A DNA stretch of 64,000 nucleotides, from positions 352,888 to 416,887 of the forward strand of contig NZ_KI912095.1 of NCBI RefSeq assembly GCF_000517025.1, in the 5' to 3' direction. The DNA comes from Halonatronum saccharophilum DSM 13868 (GTDB lineage: Bacteria; Bacillota; Halanaerobiia; Halobacteroidales; Halobacteroidaceae). Under the pieces are notes generated by a model, which worked only from the letters and a program-made list of their open reading frames with translations, was not told the DNA's origin and did not search any database. Below are positions 35,485 to 44,004 of this stretch, one piece after another (positions within the stretch are counted from its first letter, which is position 1; each line of letters starts with the position of its first letter). The position numbers and the translations under genes were made by a program.

Positions 35485-36446
35485 TAACCATTAGAAATTA
35501 CAACTTCACCCTTTGGACATTTTGACCCCCAACTGGCGATAATTCTATCCTCTTGATGAATATTAATAACTTCACAGGAATTAGAACACTTCTCACATTC
35601 AAAGCTTGATACATGGTAATTAAATCCTGAACTATCAAAACCTTTAAAGCTGGTTTCTCCTTTCTTCTTAACCGCTTCCTGGGCCAACACCGCCGAACCT
35701 ATAGCACCCATTACATTATGATATTCAGGAACAATAATCTCTAAATCTAATGCATCTTCAAAGGCTGCCCTGATACCGGAATTTGCTGCTACCCCCCCTT
35801 GGAATACAACAGGACCTAGTACCTCCTTGCCCTTACCAAGGTTATTTAAAAAATTTCTTACCAAAGCTTCACATAACCCTCCAATAATATCCTCTAGATT
35901 ATGTCCTAACTGCTGTTTATGTATCATATCTGACTCTGCAAAAACTGAGCACCTTCCTGCTATCCTAACTGGATTATCTCCTTTAAGGGCCAACCCACCA
36001 AACTCTTCTATAGGAATATTTAATCTACTTGCCTGCTGATCCAAAAAAGATCCAGTTCCGGCTGCACAGACTGTATTCATTGCAAAGTCTACTACTACAC
36101 CATCTCTTAATATGATTATCTTAGAATCCTGACCACCAATCTCTAAGACGGTCTGAACCTCTGGATTTACTGTCGATGCAGCAACTGCATGGGCTGTTAT
36201 CTCATTCTTTACCACATCTGCACCAACAATTACTCCGGCTAAATTCCTTGCACTACCTGTTGCTCCTACACCACCAATCTCTATATCCACCTTATCCTTC
36301 ATTCTCATCATACCCTCTTGGATAGCTCTAATTGGCTTTCCTTCAGTCCTTAAATAAAGTTTCTCTAGAACCTCTTTGTCCTCATTAATAATTGCAATAT
36401 TCGTACTTACCGACCCAACATCAATTCCCATATATCCTTTACTCAT
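35484..36446 (-). CDS. 2-hydroxyacyl-CoA dehydratase activase-like ATPase (HgdC/BadF family)
   Basis: The 320-residue ASKHA-fold ATPase begins GIDVGSVSTNIAII and contains IGGQDSKII and VCAAGTGSFLDQQASRL, whose Cys is the family's bridging [4Fe-4S] ligand, then GRCSVFAESDMIH. A C-terminal extension adds CEKCSNSC and a further Cys (284, 287, 291, 310), probably a second metal site. HgdC-type activators hydrolyse ATP to inject an electron into a partner iron-sulfur enzyme. It overlaps its DUF2229-type neighbour by four bases. The target is unknown, since no dehydratase alpha subunit is nearby. Confidence 0.9.
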   Translation of the reverse strand: MSKGYMGIDVGSVSTNIAIINEDKEVLEKLYLRTEGKPIRAIQEGMMRMKDKVDIEIGGVGATGSARNLAGVIVGADVVKNEITAHAVAASTVNPEVQTVLEIGGQDSKIIILRDGVVVDFAMNTVCAAGTGSFLDQQASRLNIPIEEFGGLALKGDNPVRIAGRCSVFAESDMIHKQQLGHNLEDIIGGLCEALVRNFLNNLGKGKEVLGPVVFQGGVAANSGIRAAFEDALDLEIIVPEYHNVMGAIGSAVLAQEAVKKKGETSFKGFDSSGFNYHVSSFECEKCSNSCEVINIHQEDRIIASWGSKCPKGEVVISNG

Positions 36447-37534
36447 ACAACTACCTCCTCTTTCTTACGGGCCAATAGATCGATAAAGGCCTCCAGTCTA
36501 GTTACAAAACCAGCATCACCAGTATGCTCATCTACACTCAAAGAGAGTACTGGAATATCCTTCTCCTTACTTATTGTAGGAAGAACGCTTTGGGCTATTA
36601 TCTCAGGCATACAAGTAAAAGGTAATAAGTGAATAACACCATCATATCCTTCTCTAGAATATAAGACTGTCTCACCTACAGACTCTATACCGTGTCCTCC
36701 TACAAAATGATTAAGGTAAGGCTTGGCTGCTTCCCTAACATTTCTATTATGCTTTAGGTCTCTAAATAAATTAAGGGCCATATGCTCTTTGATCCAATCT
36801 GTTAAGAAGATAGATCTATCCACTAATACCCCCAATTCTCCAAGTTTCTCTTCTATATTCAAATTAGTAAAGGGCTCTAAGACCACATATATCTCCCCTA
36901 CCAAACCTACCTTTAAAGGTTTAAAATTCTTCTTCCTCTTCAAGCAATTTAACCTGCCTTCTATTAAATCTACAGATTTCTCTATATTCTTTATATCATT
37001 GCTCTCATCTACTAAACTAAGACCTTCCTTGTAGATTTGAGTACCTTTCTTGGGATCTATAAGGTAAGGTCTTGTCTTATTAATCAAAGAATCTAATCTA
37101 TCTACCGCCTTGGCTTTGGCCCATCCTTTGTCCCAGGCACTCTTAAGTTTCAATAATGACATCTTCCCTAATAATGACCTTACTTTTTTATAAAAGTCCT
37201 TCCACCTACCTTGCATAGGTTCAAAGATAATCATCTCAAATTCATAACCTAAATCTCTTAATATCTCCTTTTGTACCTCACCATAGTAACCAAAACGGCA
37301 CGGGCCAACACCTCCACCCATAATAATAGTATCAGCACCTAACTCTAAGGCTTCAATATAATTACCGACATTCATCTTAAGAGGAAGACAAGCAAACTCA
37401 GGCGAATGCTTGACTCCTAAATCTAAAGTCTTCTTTGTAATTGGAGGTGGCAAAATCACATCAAAACCCAATTCTTCAAATAAGGCCTTTGCCGGAATGG
37501 CCATGGTTCCCATATGAGGAAAGGTTATCTTCAT
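36443..37534 (-). CDS. DUF2229/HgdB-like iron-sulfur subunit (activase-associated), copy 1
   Basis: This 363-residue protein belongs to the group that is often fused to the activase in anaerobes. Conserved cysteines lie in FACLPLKMNVGNY, VGPCRFGYYG and LPFTCMPEII, giving likely ligands for a [4Fe-4S] cluster as in HgdB. A C-terminal LSVDEHTGDAGFVTRLEAF motif is repeated in the next gene. ATG 37534 is chosen (SD GGGAGGGAG); it overlaps the stop of the preceding gene by one base. Function inferred: partner of the activase in an electron-activated reaction. Confidence 0.85.
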   Translation of the reverse strand: MKITFPHMGTMAIPAKALFEELGFDVILPPPITKKTLDLGVKHSPEFACLPLKMNVGNYIEALELGADTIIMGGGVGPCRFGYYGEVQKEILRDLGYEFEMIIFEPMQGRWKDFYKKVRSLLGKMSLLKLKSAWDKGWAKAKAVDRLDSLINKTRPYLIDPKKGTQIYKEGLSLVDESNDIKNIEKSVDLIEGRLNCLKRKKNFKPLKVGLVGEIYVVLEPFTNLNIEEKLGELGVLVDRSIFLTDWIKEHMALNLFRDLKHNRNVREAAKPYLNHFVGGHGIESVGETVLYSREGYDGVIHLLPFTCMPEIIAQSVLPTISKEKDIPVLSLSVDEHTGDAGFVTRLEAFIDLLARKKEEVVV

Positions 37535-38454
37535 TATGCTCCCTCCCATCTAATCATATCAATAAAGGCTTCCAATCTAGTCACAAGACCGGCCTCTCCT
37601 GTATGCTCATCTAAATTTAATGATATAAAGGGCTGACTCCTTCTTCGCTTAGACTCCCTTTCAACCATCTCTCCTACCAAAGAATCAGGTCCACAACCAA
37701 AGGCTGTCAATTGAATGATCCCATCTATATCATCCCGCTCAAAGAAATGATAAGCAGAACCTAGCATACTCTTACTTAAAGTCCAGAACATATCCTTAGA
37801 AAAACCCTTGGCTTGCTCTTCTAAAATCTGATCATCCACCATCTCTGAAGTTATCACATCTACCCCCATTTTTCTTAACTTCTTAATAAGGTTCATACTC
37901 ACATGAGGGTCATAGATTATATACTCATGTCCTAGAAGTCCAATCTTATAATCAAATCTATCATGACTTTTATCTAGCATCTCTTTTTTATACCTTCTTA
38001 ACTCCCTCAAAGCTTTAAAAAGGGCTTTAGTCACCTCTATATAACCTTTACCTAAAATATCTCCAACCTCAAAAGCAGACTTTAGAAGATCCCTCTTCCT
38101 ACTTCTCATATTTATCGTTGTATCGATAATAGGAGGAATCCTATCTATATTATGCCTAACCATATCGGGCAGACCCATAAACTTAGGACATAGATACTCT
38201 CTAGGTTGAACACTAATAACTCTTGGAATGAAGAGGTAATCAACCTTATCCTTTAAATAATCAACATGACCTAAAAATAGTTTAACTGGAAAGCAGGCTT
38301 CATCAACAGATAATGATACCCCTTTATCTACTATATCCTTAGTAGACTTATCAGAATTTACCACCTCACATCCTAGCTCTTCAAAAAACTTATTCCATCC
38401 TCGGTAGTACTTATAATACAACAACGCTTTCGGTATTCCGATTTTGAAGCTCAC
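37534..38454 (-). CDS. DUF2229/HgdB-like iron-sulfur subunit, copy 2 (paralogue)
   Basis: This 306-residue paralogue of the next gene shares the KIGIPKALLYYKYYRGWNKF-type start, EACFPVKLFLGHVDYL, a cysteine in AFGCGPDSLVGEM and the C-terminal LNLDEHTGEAGLVTRLEAFI. It corresponds to the other half of the large fused activase proteins of Clostridia, so the usual one-gene form is split into three here. The start is GTG 38454 behind AAGGAGTGA. The longer frame reaching 38526 would overlap spoVAF. Confidence 0.85.
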   Translation of the reverse strand: MSFKIGIPKALLYYKYYRGWNKFFEELGCEVVNSDKSTKDIVDKGVSLSVDEACFPVKLFLGHVDYLKDKVDYLFIPRVISVQPREYLCPKFMGLPDMVRHNIDRIPPIIDTTINMRSRKRDLLKSAFEVGDILGKGYIEVTKALFKALRELRRYKKEMLDKSHDRFDYKIGLLGHEYIIYDPHVSMNLIKKLRKMGVDVITSEMVDDQILEEQAKGFSKDMFWTLSKSMLGSAYHFFERDDIDGIIQLTAFGCGPDSLVGEMVERESKRRRSQPFISLNLDEHTGEAGLVTRLEAFIDMIRWEGA

Positions 38455-38473
38455 CAAATCACTCCTTAAAATT

Positions 38474-39925
38474 TTATTCAGAAGGACGGGTATTATCTTC
38501 TTTAGATTCTTCATGCCTTCTTTCATCCAAATTGAGTGCTGATTGTCTGAATATATATGTCTTCAATGCCTTCCATTTAAATGGAATCAAAGGCCACAAG
38601 TATGGTATACCAAAGGATTTAGTGAAGAGAAATAGCATAAATATCACTACAACTCCACCAATGAATCCTGGGGTTCTTAAAAATACTACAAGTATTATCA
38701 GTATCAACCTAGCTATTTCAAAGAATAGAGCTATCTCTAATCCAGGTATTGCAAAGGTACCAATTGTTCCAATAGCTAAATATAGTATAGTTTCTGGATT
38801 GAAAAGACCTACTTCAATAGAGAACTCACCTAGAATTAAAGCACCAATCAAACTCAAAGATGTAGCAAGGGCTGTTGGTGTCTGTATCGAAGCAATTCTA
38901 ATCAGATCAATACCTATAGTCGCTATGATAAATTGGGCTCCCAAAGATATCTGACCAACTTCCTCTGGTCCAATAAACTCTAAAGCCTCTGGCACCCAGT
39001 CTGGACCATAGGCCATTAACAACCATAGTGGTGGTAGAATAAGCCCCAAAAATATTGCTATAAATCGAATCGCTTTAAAATAACTACCTATTAAAGGTGG
39101 ATATCTATATTCTTCTAAATTCTGAGTATGGTCTAAGAATACAGCCGGCAAGATCAGTGCTGTTGGCGAATTGTCTGTTATTACACATATCTTCCCCTCC
39201 AATAAATGAGCGGCTACGATATCAGGTCTATTACTATACCTTACCTTGGGCAAAAAGTTTATACCTTGACCAGTTAAAATATCATCTACAGTTCTATCGG
39301 CCAAAGGTAAACCTTCTAAGTCAGCTTCTTCTAGCTTCTGCTTAACCTCCTTTAGAAGATCTTTATCTACTCGATCATCAATATATAATACACCTACATC
39401 AGTTTTGGATCGACTCCCCAACTTAAAGGGCTCTACTCTCAACTTAGGATCTCTGATTCTTCTTCTAACCATACCTACATTTAAAACCATAGTCTCTATA
39501 AAACCATCTTCAGCTCCACGAGTAGCTTTTTCTAACTCAGGCTCTTCTGGACCTCTCATCTCCCAACCTCTAGCATCTATCTTTATGGCTTTGTCTTCAC
39601 CATCTATTAATAAAACCTGAGGACCTGCTAAGACATCATCTATAATGGTATCTACATCATCTAATAGATCAATCTCTGTATAGGGTAACTTACTCTGTAC
39701 TAACTTCTCTAAAAAGTCAATACTGAGATCTTCCTCTTCTATATCCATCAAAAATTTTAATAACCAAACCAAAATATCTCCATTAGTTAAACCATCAACA
39801 TAGATAAGGCTAACGTCCCTACCTGCAATCTTGAAATCACGATTAAAGAAGTCGAAGGTCTTTGGCCCGTCAATCTTATCCTTTATATACTTTAGATTAT
39901 CGCCTAAACTTTTGCTTACCTTCAT
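38474..39925 (-). CDS. spoVAF: Stage V sporulation protein AF (GerA-family)
   Basis: SpoVAF is a spore inner-membrane protein related to GerAA-type germinant receptor subunits. It is associated with the SpoVA channel that moves calcium-dipicolinate. The 483-residue sequence has a soluble N-terminal half (about 1-285; GDILVWLLKFL, PYTEIDLLDDVD) and several membrane helices in the second half (LIGSYFKAIRFIAIFLGLIL and later). It overlaps spoVAEa by four bases and is the last spoVA gene; the activase cluster follows 20 bp on. Confidence 0.93.
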   Translation of the reverse strand: MKVSKSLGDNLKYIKDKIDGPKTFDFFNRDFKIAGRDVSLIYVDGLTNGDILVWLLKFLMDIEEEDLSIDFLEKLVQSKLPYTEIDLLDDVDTIIDDVLAGPQVLLIDGEDKAIKIDARGWEMRGPEEPELEKATRGAEDGFIETMVLNVGMVRRRIRDPKLRVEPFKLGSRSKTDVGVLYIDDRVDKDLLKEVKQKLEEADLEGLPLADRTVDDILTGQGINFLPKVRYSNRPDIVAAHLLEGKICVITDNSPTALILPAVFLDHTQNLEEYRYPPLIGSYFKAIRFIAIFLGLILPPLWLLMAYGPDWVPEALEFIGPEEVGQISLGAQFIIATIGIDLIRIASIQTPTALATSLSLIGALILGEFSIEVGLFNPETILYLAIGTIGTFAIPGLEIALFFEIARLILIILVVFLRTPGFIGGVVVIFMLFLFTKSFGIPYLWPLIPFKWKALKTYIFRQSALNLDERRHEESKEDNTRPSE

Positions 39926-40485
39926 TCCTTCACCCCGCTTCTCTTAAGTATCTCCTCTATAGCTTTAGTCGTTATAGGTGCTCCAACCTCAAAGCTATCC
40001 TTTCCAGACATCTTACCCAAATCTCCTATCCCAACAACCATAAGATCAGAAAACTCGTTAATTATATCTACTGTATCTCCTTCTAGAATTTGATGATTCT
40101 TGCCTTCTTGAGTTCCATACTTATCCACCGGCAAGTTTACAAGGTTTCCATCTCGAGTTATTGAAAAGTTAGGCTTAACCCCAGAGACAGCAGGAGTATT
40201 TGATGCTACTGCAACAATACCCAAAACTTCAATATTTTCAGATTGAACTACTTTCTCCATAACCTGCTCTCCCTTGCCACAACCACTATAACCTTGATCA
40301 TCTACCATAATTACAACAGGGTCTTTTGGACAACTCTCGATCATATCCAATACCTTCTCTCCATCACAAGGTGTTGGATTGCCAGCAGATCTAGATATAA
40401 CCCTCAAATCCAGATTCTCTGTTGCCTTCTCTACTGCCCTTTTAGCAACATTATCACCATCGGTTACAATAATTACTCTCTTCAT
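39922..40485 (-). CDS. spoVAEA: Stage V sporulation protein AEa
   Basis: The 187-residue soluble protein begins RVIIVTDGDNVAKRAVEKA and contains AGNPTPCDGEKVLDMI and MVDDQGYSGCGKGEQVME, all typical of SpoVAEa. It may face the outer side of the spore membrane in the dipicolinate channel complex. It sits between spoVAEb and spoVAF in the canonical order. Confidence 0.94.
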   Translation of the reverse strand: MKRVIIVTDGDNVAKRAVEKATENLDLRVISRSAGNPTPCDGEKVLDMIESCPKDPVVIMVDDQGYSGCGKGEQVMEKVVQSENIEVLGIVAVASNTPAVSGVKPNFSITRDGNLVNLPVDKYGTQEGKNHQILEGDTVDIINEFSDLMVVGIGDLGKMSGKDSFEVGAPITTKAIEEILKRSGVKE

Positions 40486-40518
40486 ATCAACCGCTCCTTT
40501 ATAGCTTTACTGATATCC

Positions 40519-40872
40519 TCACTCCTTAGGTCTAAAGATAGCTGCCATTATGAAGCCAATCAATATTGCAGCAGCCACCCCTGTCCCACCTATCTCTAGT
40601 ATTCCAGAAAAGAGGCCTAAAAATCCACCTCGTTTAGTCTCCACAAGAACACCTTGGGTAAGTATATTACCAAAATTCATTACTGGAACCGTTACACCAG
40701 CACCAGCAAATTCTACTAAAGGCTCATATAAACCTAAACCGGTTAAAATAGACCCTATAACAACAACAATTACCAAGAGATGGGCTGGAGTATACTTGGT
40801 GAAATCCAAAAATATCTGCCCCAAGCCGCAGATTAAACCACCAACCAAAAAGGCCATAATATATAAATACAT
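40519..40872 (-). CDS. spoVAEB: Stage V sporulation protein AEb
   Basis: The 117-residue membrane protein has about four helices and is homologous to SpoVAC. GGLICGLGQIFLDFTK and GLYEPLVEFAGAGVTVPV are shared signatures. It is part of the SpoVA channel for Ca-dipicolinic acid. It lies 3 bp after spoVAD. Confidence 0.95.
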   Translation of the reverse strand: MYLYIMAFLVGGLICGLGQIFLDFTKYTPAHLLVIVVVIGSILTGLGLYEPLVEFAGAGVTVPVMNFGNILTQGVLVETKRGGFLGLFSGILEIGGTGVAAAILIGFIMAAIFRPKE

Positions 40873-40875
40873 AGC

Positions 40876-41979
40876 TCAACCCCCGTTCCCATTTAAAGCT
40901 TCAATTTTTGCTACCTCAATCTTATCAGCAAGCTTATTCTGTATCTTCTTACGTCCTATCCCTTCAACTAAATGGCCTGTACTTTCTAAAGTTACTGCAT
41001 GAGCAATAGAGGGAATGGTCTCTCCCTGTAAAGAAAGAGTAGGATTTAAAAGAGCACCTGTTCCTAAGATCAAAACTCTCTTCAAGTGACCATACATCAA
41101 CTGAGGTAGAACATAGGAAGCTAAAACTACAGCTGAACATCCACAACCACTTCCACCAGCTCCCACCTTCTGCTTAGAGTTATAAATTAATACTCCGCAA
41201 TCATCATAGTTATCACCAAGATGGCAACCTGTCTCCTCAAGAAGTTCTTTAGTCAACTTCTTACCTAACTCTCCTAAATCTCCAGTAAGTATTAAATCAT
41301 AATAACTTGGATCACGACCTGTATCTTCGAAGTGTTGAAGGAGAGTATCAGCAGCAGCAGGTGCCATAGCCGACCCCATATCCCTAGGATCTGCAACCCC
41401 TAAGTCAACTACCTTACCCAAAGTAGCCTCTCTAAGTTGAACACCACCTTGAGTATTGCTCATTATAACCCCTCCAGCCCCAGTCACAGTTCTTTGTTTA
41501 AAAGGAGGGTACTTGTCACCGTATTCATTTGGTGTTCTGTACTGCCTTTCAGTAGCCTGATAATGGCTTGAGGTAAATGCTATTATTTGGTTTACTCCCC
41601 CTCCATCTATCATCACTCCCCCTATTGCAACTGCTTCAATCATTGTTGAACAAGCACCATAAACTCCTAAGAAAGGGGTTGGAAAGTCCCTTACAGCAAA
41701 ATTAGAGGCTACCATTTGATTTAATAGATCCCCAGCTATTAAACAATCTATATCATCTTTAGATAACTTGGCTTTGTCTAATAAGCTATCTAACAAATCA
41801 CTTGTCATCTTAATCTGAGCTTGGTCCCAGGTTTTTTGCTTATTATAACCATCACTGATAACTTCATCAAAGTAATCTCCAATTGGCCCCTTACTCTCCT
41901 TATTCCCAACTATAGATGCAGCAGACATAAATTGAGGAGGGTTAACAAATTCCATCGTCTGTTTTCCTAATTTCTTCAT
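40876..41979 (-). CDS. spoVAD: Stage V sporulation protein AD (thiolase fold)
   Basis: SpoVAD has a thiolase-like fold and binds dipicolinic acid. This 367-residue copy shows FLGVYGACSTMIEAVAIGG and GSGCGCSAVVLASY, both conserved in the family, and the C-terminal region with GALLNPTLSLQGETIPSIAH. The full-length SD (GTGGGGGTG) precedes ATG 41979. It lies between spoVAC and spoVAEb. Confidence 0.96.
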   Translation of the reverse strand: MKKLGKQTMEFVNPPQFMSAASIVGNKESKGPIGDYFDEVISDGYNKQKTWDQAQIKMTSDLLDSLLDKAKLSKDDIDCLIAGDLLNQMVASNFAVRDFPTPFLGVYGACSTMIEAVAIGGVMIDGGGVNQIIAFTSSHYQATERQYRTPNEYGDKYPPFKQRTVTGAGGVIMSNTQGGVQLREATLGKVVDLGVADPRDMGSAMAPAAADTLLQHFEDTGRDPSYYDLILTGDLGELGKKLTKELLEETGCHLGDNYDDCGVLIYNSKQKVGAGGSGCGCSAVVLASYVLPQLMYGHLKRVLILGTGALLNPTLSLQGETIPSIAHAVTLESTGHLVEGIGRKKIQNKLADKIEVAKIEALNGNGG

Positions 41980-41993
41980 TTAATTCACCCCCA

Positions 41994-42440
41994 CTAAAAT
42001 ATTAATAATTTGATTACACCTATTAAAAAAGCCGTCAACATACCATAAGTTAAAACAGGTCCAGCAATAGAATAAATGTTGGCCCCTAAGCCTAGTATGT
42101 ATCCATCTTGTCTGTACTCCATAGCAGGAGAGACAATAGCATTAGCAAAACCTGTAATAGGAACTATGGAACCTGCCCCTGCAAATTGAGCTATTTCATC
42201 ATAAACACCTAAACCAGTTAATAACCCACCTATAAATAACAGTATAATAGTATTATAAGCACTTGCATCTGCCATAGATAGACCTGCTCCCTGTAATGTG
42301 TTTAAAACAAATTGACCAAACACACATATCAATCCACCTACCAAATAAGCTGCAAAAAAGTTTCTAATCGGCGAACCTTGAGGTTGATGCTTTTTAATTA
42401 ATTTTTGATACTCTTCTTGTGTCTTGTCTATCTTTCCCAT
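41994..42440 (-). CDS. spoVAC: Stage V sporulation protein AC
   Basis: The 148-residue protein has a soluble N-terminus (about 1-22), then membrane helices with YLVGGLICVFGQFVLN and GLGVYDEIAQFAGAGSIVPI. SpoVAC is a mechanosensitive channel component releasing dipicolinate in germination. A 180-bp spacer with a dispersed repeat separates it from spoVAB, unusual in this otherwise tight operon. Confidence 0.95.
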   Translation of the reverse strand: MGKIDKTQEEYQKLIKKHQPQGSPIRNFFAAYLVGGLICVFGQFVLNTLQGAGLSMADASAYNTIILLFIGGLLTGLGVYDEIAQFAGAGSIVPITGFANAIVSPAMEYRQDGYILGLGANIYSIAGPVLTYGMLTAFLIGVIKLLIF

Positions 42441-42526
42441 TTACTTCCTCCCCTTTATTAGTTGATAATTATTTAGAACAAATGAACTAAAGTCCATTTA
42501 AGCTGTGTGTCGTGTGCTTTGTGCTA

Positions 42527-42571
42527 ATGATTTTTATTACGGAAGGTCTTGATTTTTAGACCTGTAGGGTG
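42527..42571. repeat. Dispersed hairpin repeat (family 2, copy A)
   Basis: A 46-base stretch with the core AGGTCTTGATTTTTAGACCT, a hairpin, lies in the spoVAB-spoVAC spacer. It matches the reverse complement of 49155-49200 at 43 of 46 bases. Confidence 0.8.
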
Positions 42572-42620
42572 TTCTAAAAGATTAACATCTTAATATAAAA
42601 TCTTTAACCCTTGATGAATA

Positions 42621-43052
42621 TTATGACCATATCTGAGGGAAAAGCCAATATACAAGTGAACCTAATGCTTTTCCTAATATTATAGCTGATAGCATTAATT
42701 TCATTTCATCCTTCAACCCCAACCTCCTACTCAAAATTGGCAAAACCTTCAAAACCTCTGTTAAAGCACCTGCAACTAAACCTACAAAGATACCAAAGAA
42801 TAAACCGCTTAAAACAACCAATAATTCATTCAAAAAAAATAAATTTGGCAGAGCAAAATCATAAAAATCAATTAATATACCAATTAATGCTCCTATTAAG
42901 ATAACAGATTGGTATAACCTTATCTTGCTTTTAGTAGATGTAAATCTAATCAGACGTGGAATTACATCCAAAACCATCAAGAAGGCTACTAAGGCCATCC
43001 CTACAATTACTCCTTCGGCCAAGCCTAATAAGATCAAAAAGATCCTTTTCAT
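42621..43052 (-). CDS. spoVAB: Stage V sporulation protein AB
   Basis: The 143-residue membrane protein has about four helices (GLAEGVIVGMALVAFLMVL at the start; LFFGIFVGLVAGALTEVL). Its place between spoVAA and spoVAC and its size fit SpoVAB, an integral part of the DPA uptake and release complex. It lies 8 bp after spoVAA. Confidence 0.93.
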   Translation of the reverse strand: MKRIFLILLGLAEGVIVGMALVAFLMVLDVIPRLIRFTSTKSKIRLYQSVILIGALIGILIDFYDFALPNLFFLNELLVVLSGLFFGIFVGLVAGALTEVLKVLPILSRRLGLKDEMKLMLSAIILGKALGSLVYWLFPQIWS

Positions 43053-43060
43053 ATTATCAC

Positions 43061-43717
43061 CTAATGCTTACCCTTCTTTATCTGCTTTGCCCTTTTTGAT
43101 TTTTGGGCCAAGGAGAATTCGTTGACTTTATTCTCATAAAGATACATCTCTATCTCAAGAGGAGTTGGATCATCATCTATCTTATACTTATAAAATCTAT
43201 TAAAGAAGATAATCATACCTATAGCTATTCCTAAAGAGTAAGGAACCTGTAATAAAAGTGGCTCTTGATTGCTAACTCCCATAATCATCTGGTAGATTCT
43301 TTGGTGCACTGGCCCCATCCCAACATCGGCATGAAAGTTCATTATCGCCATTGCAGAGCCTAAGAATAAAATTAGGGAAACAAATATGACATATAATCTA
43401 GGAGGACTACTCTGGTGTTTATTTTTTTTAGAATTTTTTTCAATATCTATTATCACATCTGCTTCCCCTATATGTTCTATCCTCAACTCTGGAAATTCTC
43501 TCTTTATAGCTCCAATAATCTCTAAGGCCGTTATTATCATCGAATCTCCAGCTTCTTTGACTACCTCCTTTACTCTTATCTTCTCTATCTCTTCTTTGAG
43601 TTTATCTTCACTGACCACTTCAGATAAATCCTTAATGTCTAATCTTTGATTAGGCTCAGCTCTAACAACCCTCTTTACCCTTAAGAACACCTCTTCCTTT
43701 GTCCCTTTATCTAACAT
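43061..43717 (-). CDS. spoVAA: Stage V sporulation protein AA
   Basis: This 218-residue protein has a cytoplasmic-side N-terminal domain (VFLRVKRVV, about 10-110) and two membrane helices (LYVIFVSLILFLGSAMAIMN; GIAIGMIIFFNRFYK). The motif MNFHADVGMGPVHQRIYQMI is conserved in SpoVAA. The start at 43717 has a poor SD; the in-frame GTG nearby (VFLRV) is an alternative. It overlaps the preceding 64-residue gene. Confidence 0.93.
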   Translation of the reverse strand: MLDKGTKEEVFLRVKRVVRAEPNQRLDIKDLSEVVSEDKLKEEIEKIRVKEVVKEAGDSMIITALEIIGAIKREFPELRIEHIGEADVIIDIEKNSKKNKHQSSPPRLYVIFVSLILFLGSAMAIMNFHADVGMGPVHQRIYQMIMGVSNQEPLLLQVPYSLGIAIGMIIFFNRFYKYKIDDDPTPLEIEMYLYENKVNEFSLAQKSKRAKQIKKGKH

Positions 43718-43901
43718 AAGAGATCGGTGACCTTTCTAAATTAACCTCTTCTACAATCACATCTTGATTGAAAACCCTCTTGGCCCTTGGCGATATCTCA
43801 TCTTTTCTAAAAGTATCTCCCCAGAGGTAGATATTAACTGCAATTAGAAGGGCCAATATCACTAAATAAACCATCTTTCTTGCCTTCAAATAATCAAACA
43901 A
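43707..43901 (-). CDS. Small single-pass membrane protein at the head of the spoVA operon
   Basis: This 64-residue protein starts with TTG at 43901 behind a strong SD (AAGGAGGG). It has one membrane helix (MVYLVILALLIAVNIYLW, about 10-27) and a short charged tail, and overlaps spoVAA by 11 bases. I do not recognise the family. A sigma-F/G-like promoter just upstream suggests forespore expression with SpoVA. The overlap and SD make it credible despite its size. Confidence 0.65.
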   Translation of the reverse strand: MFDYLKARKMVYLVILALLIAVNIYLWGDTFRKDEISPRAKRVFNQDVIVEEVNLERSPISYVR

Positions 43902-43940
43902 CTTTAACCCTCCTTTTTGAAAGGTTGATTTCTTATAAGC

Positions 43941-43970
43941 TATTATGTGTAAATAATCATATTTTAATAC
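43941..43970 (-). promoter_or_regulatory. Predicted sigma-F/sigma-G promoter of the spoVA operon
   Basis: GTATT (43966-43970), an 18-bp spacer and CATAATA (43941-43947) on the minus strand, close to the forespore consensus GHATR-N18-CATNHTA. It is placed between the sigF terminator and the first spoVA-operon gene. Confidence 0.6.
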
Positions 43971-44004
43971 AAAAAAAGCATGGATGATTAATCATCCATG
44001 CTTT
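43971..44004 (-). terminator. Terminator of the spoIIA operon after sigF
   Basis: A perfect 30-base palindrome AAAGCATGGATGATT/AATCATCCATGCTTT followed by seven T on the minus strand. It overlaps the last codon region of sigF. Confidence 0.9.

Noticed and set aside
32669-38454. A single lysine-regulated operon including the EamA transporter and activase genes
   Set aside because: The riboswitch and its promoter lie between the transporter stop and lysA, so only lysA is downstream of it.
40550-41002. Plus-strand 150-residue open frame opposite spoVAD/spoVAEb
   Set aside because: Antisense to two well-supported sporulation genes, no RBS, low-complexity Pro/Lys-rich product.
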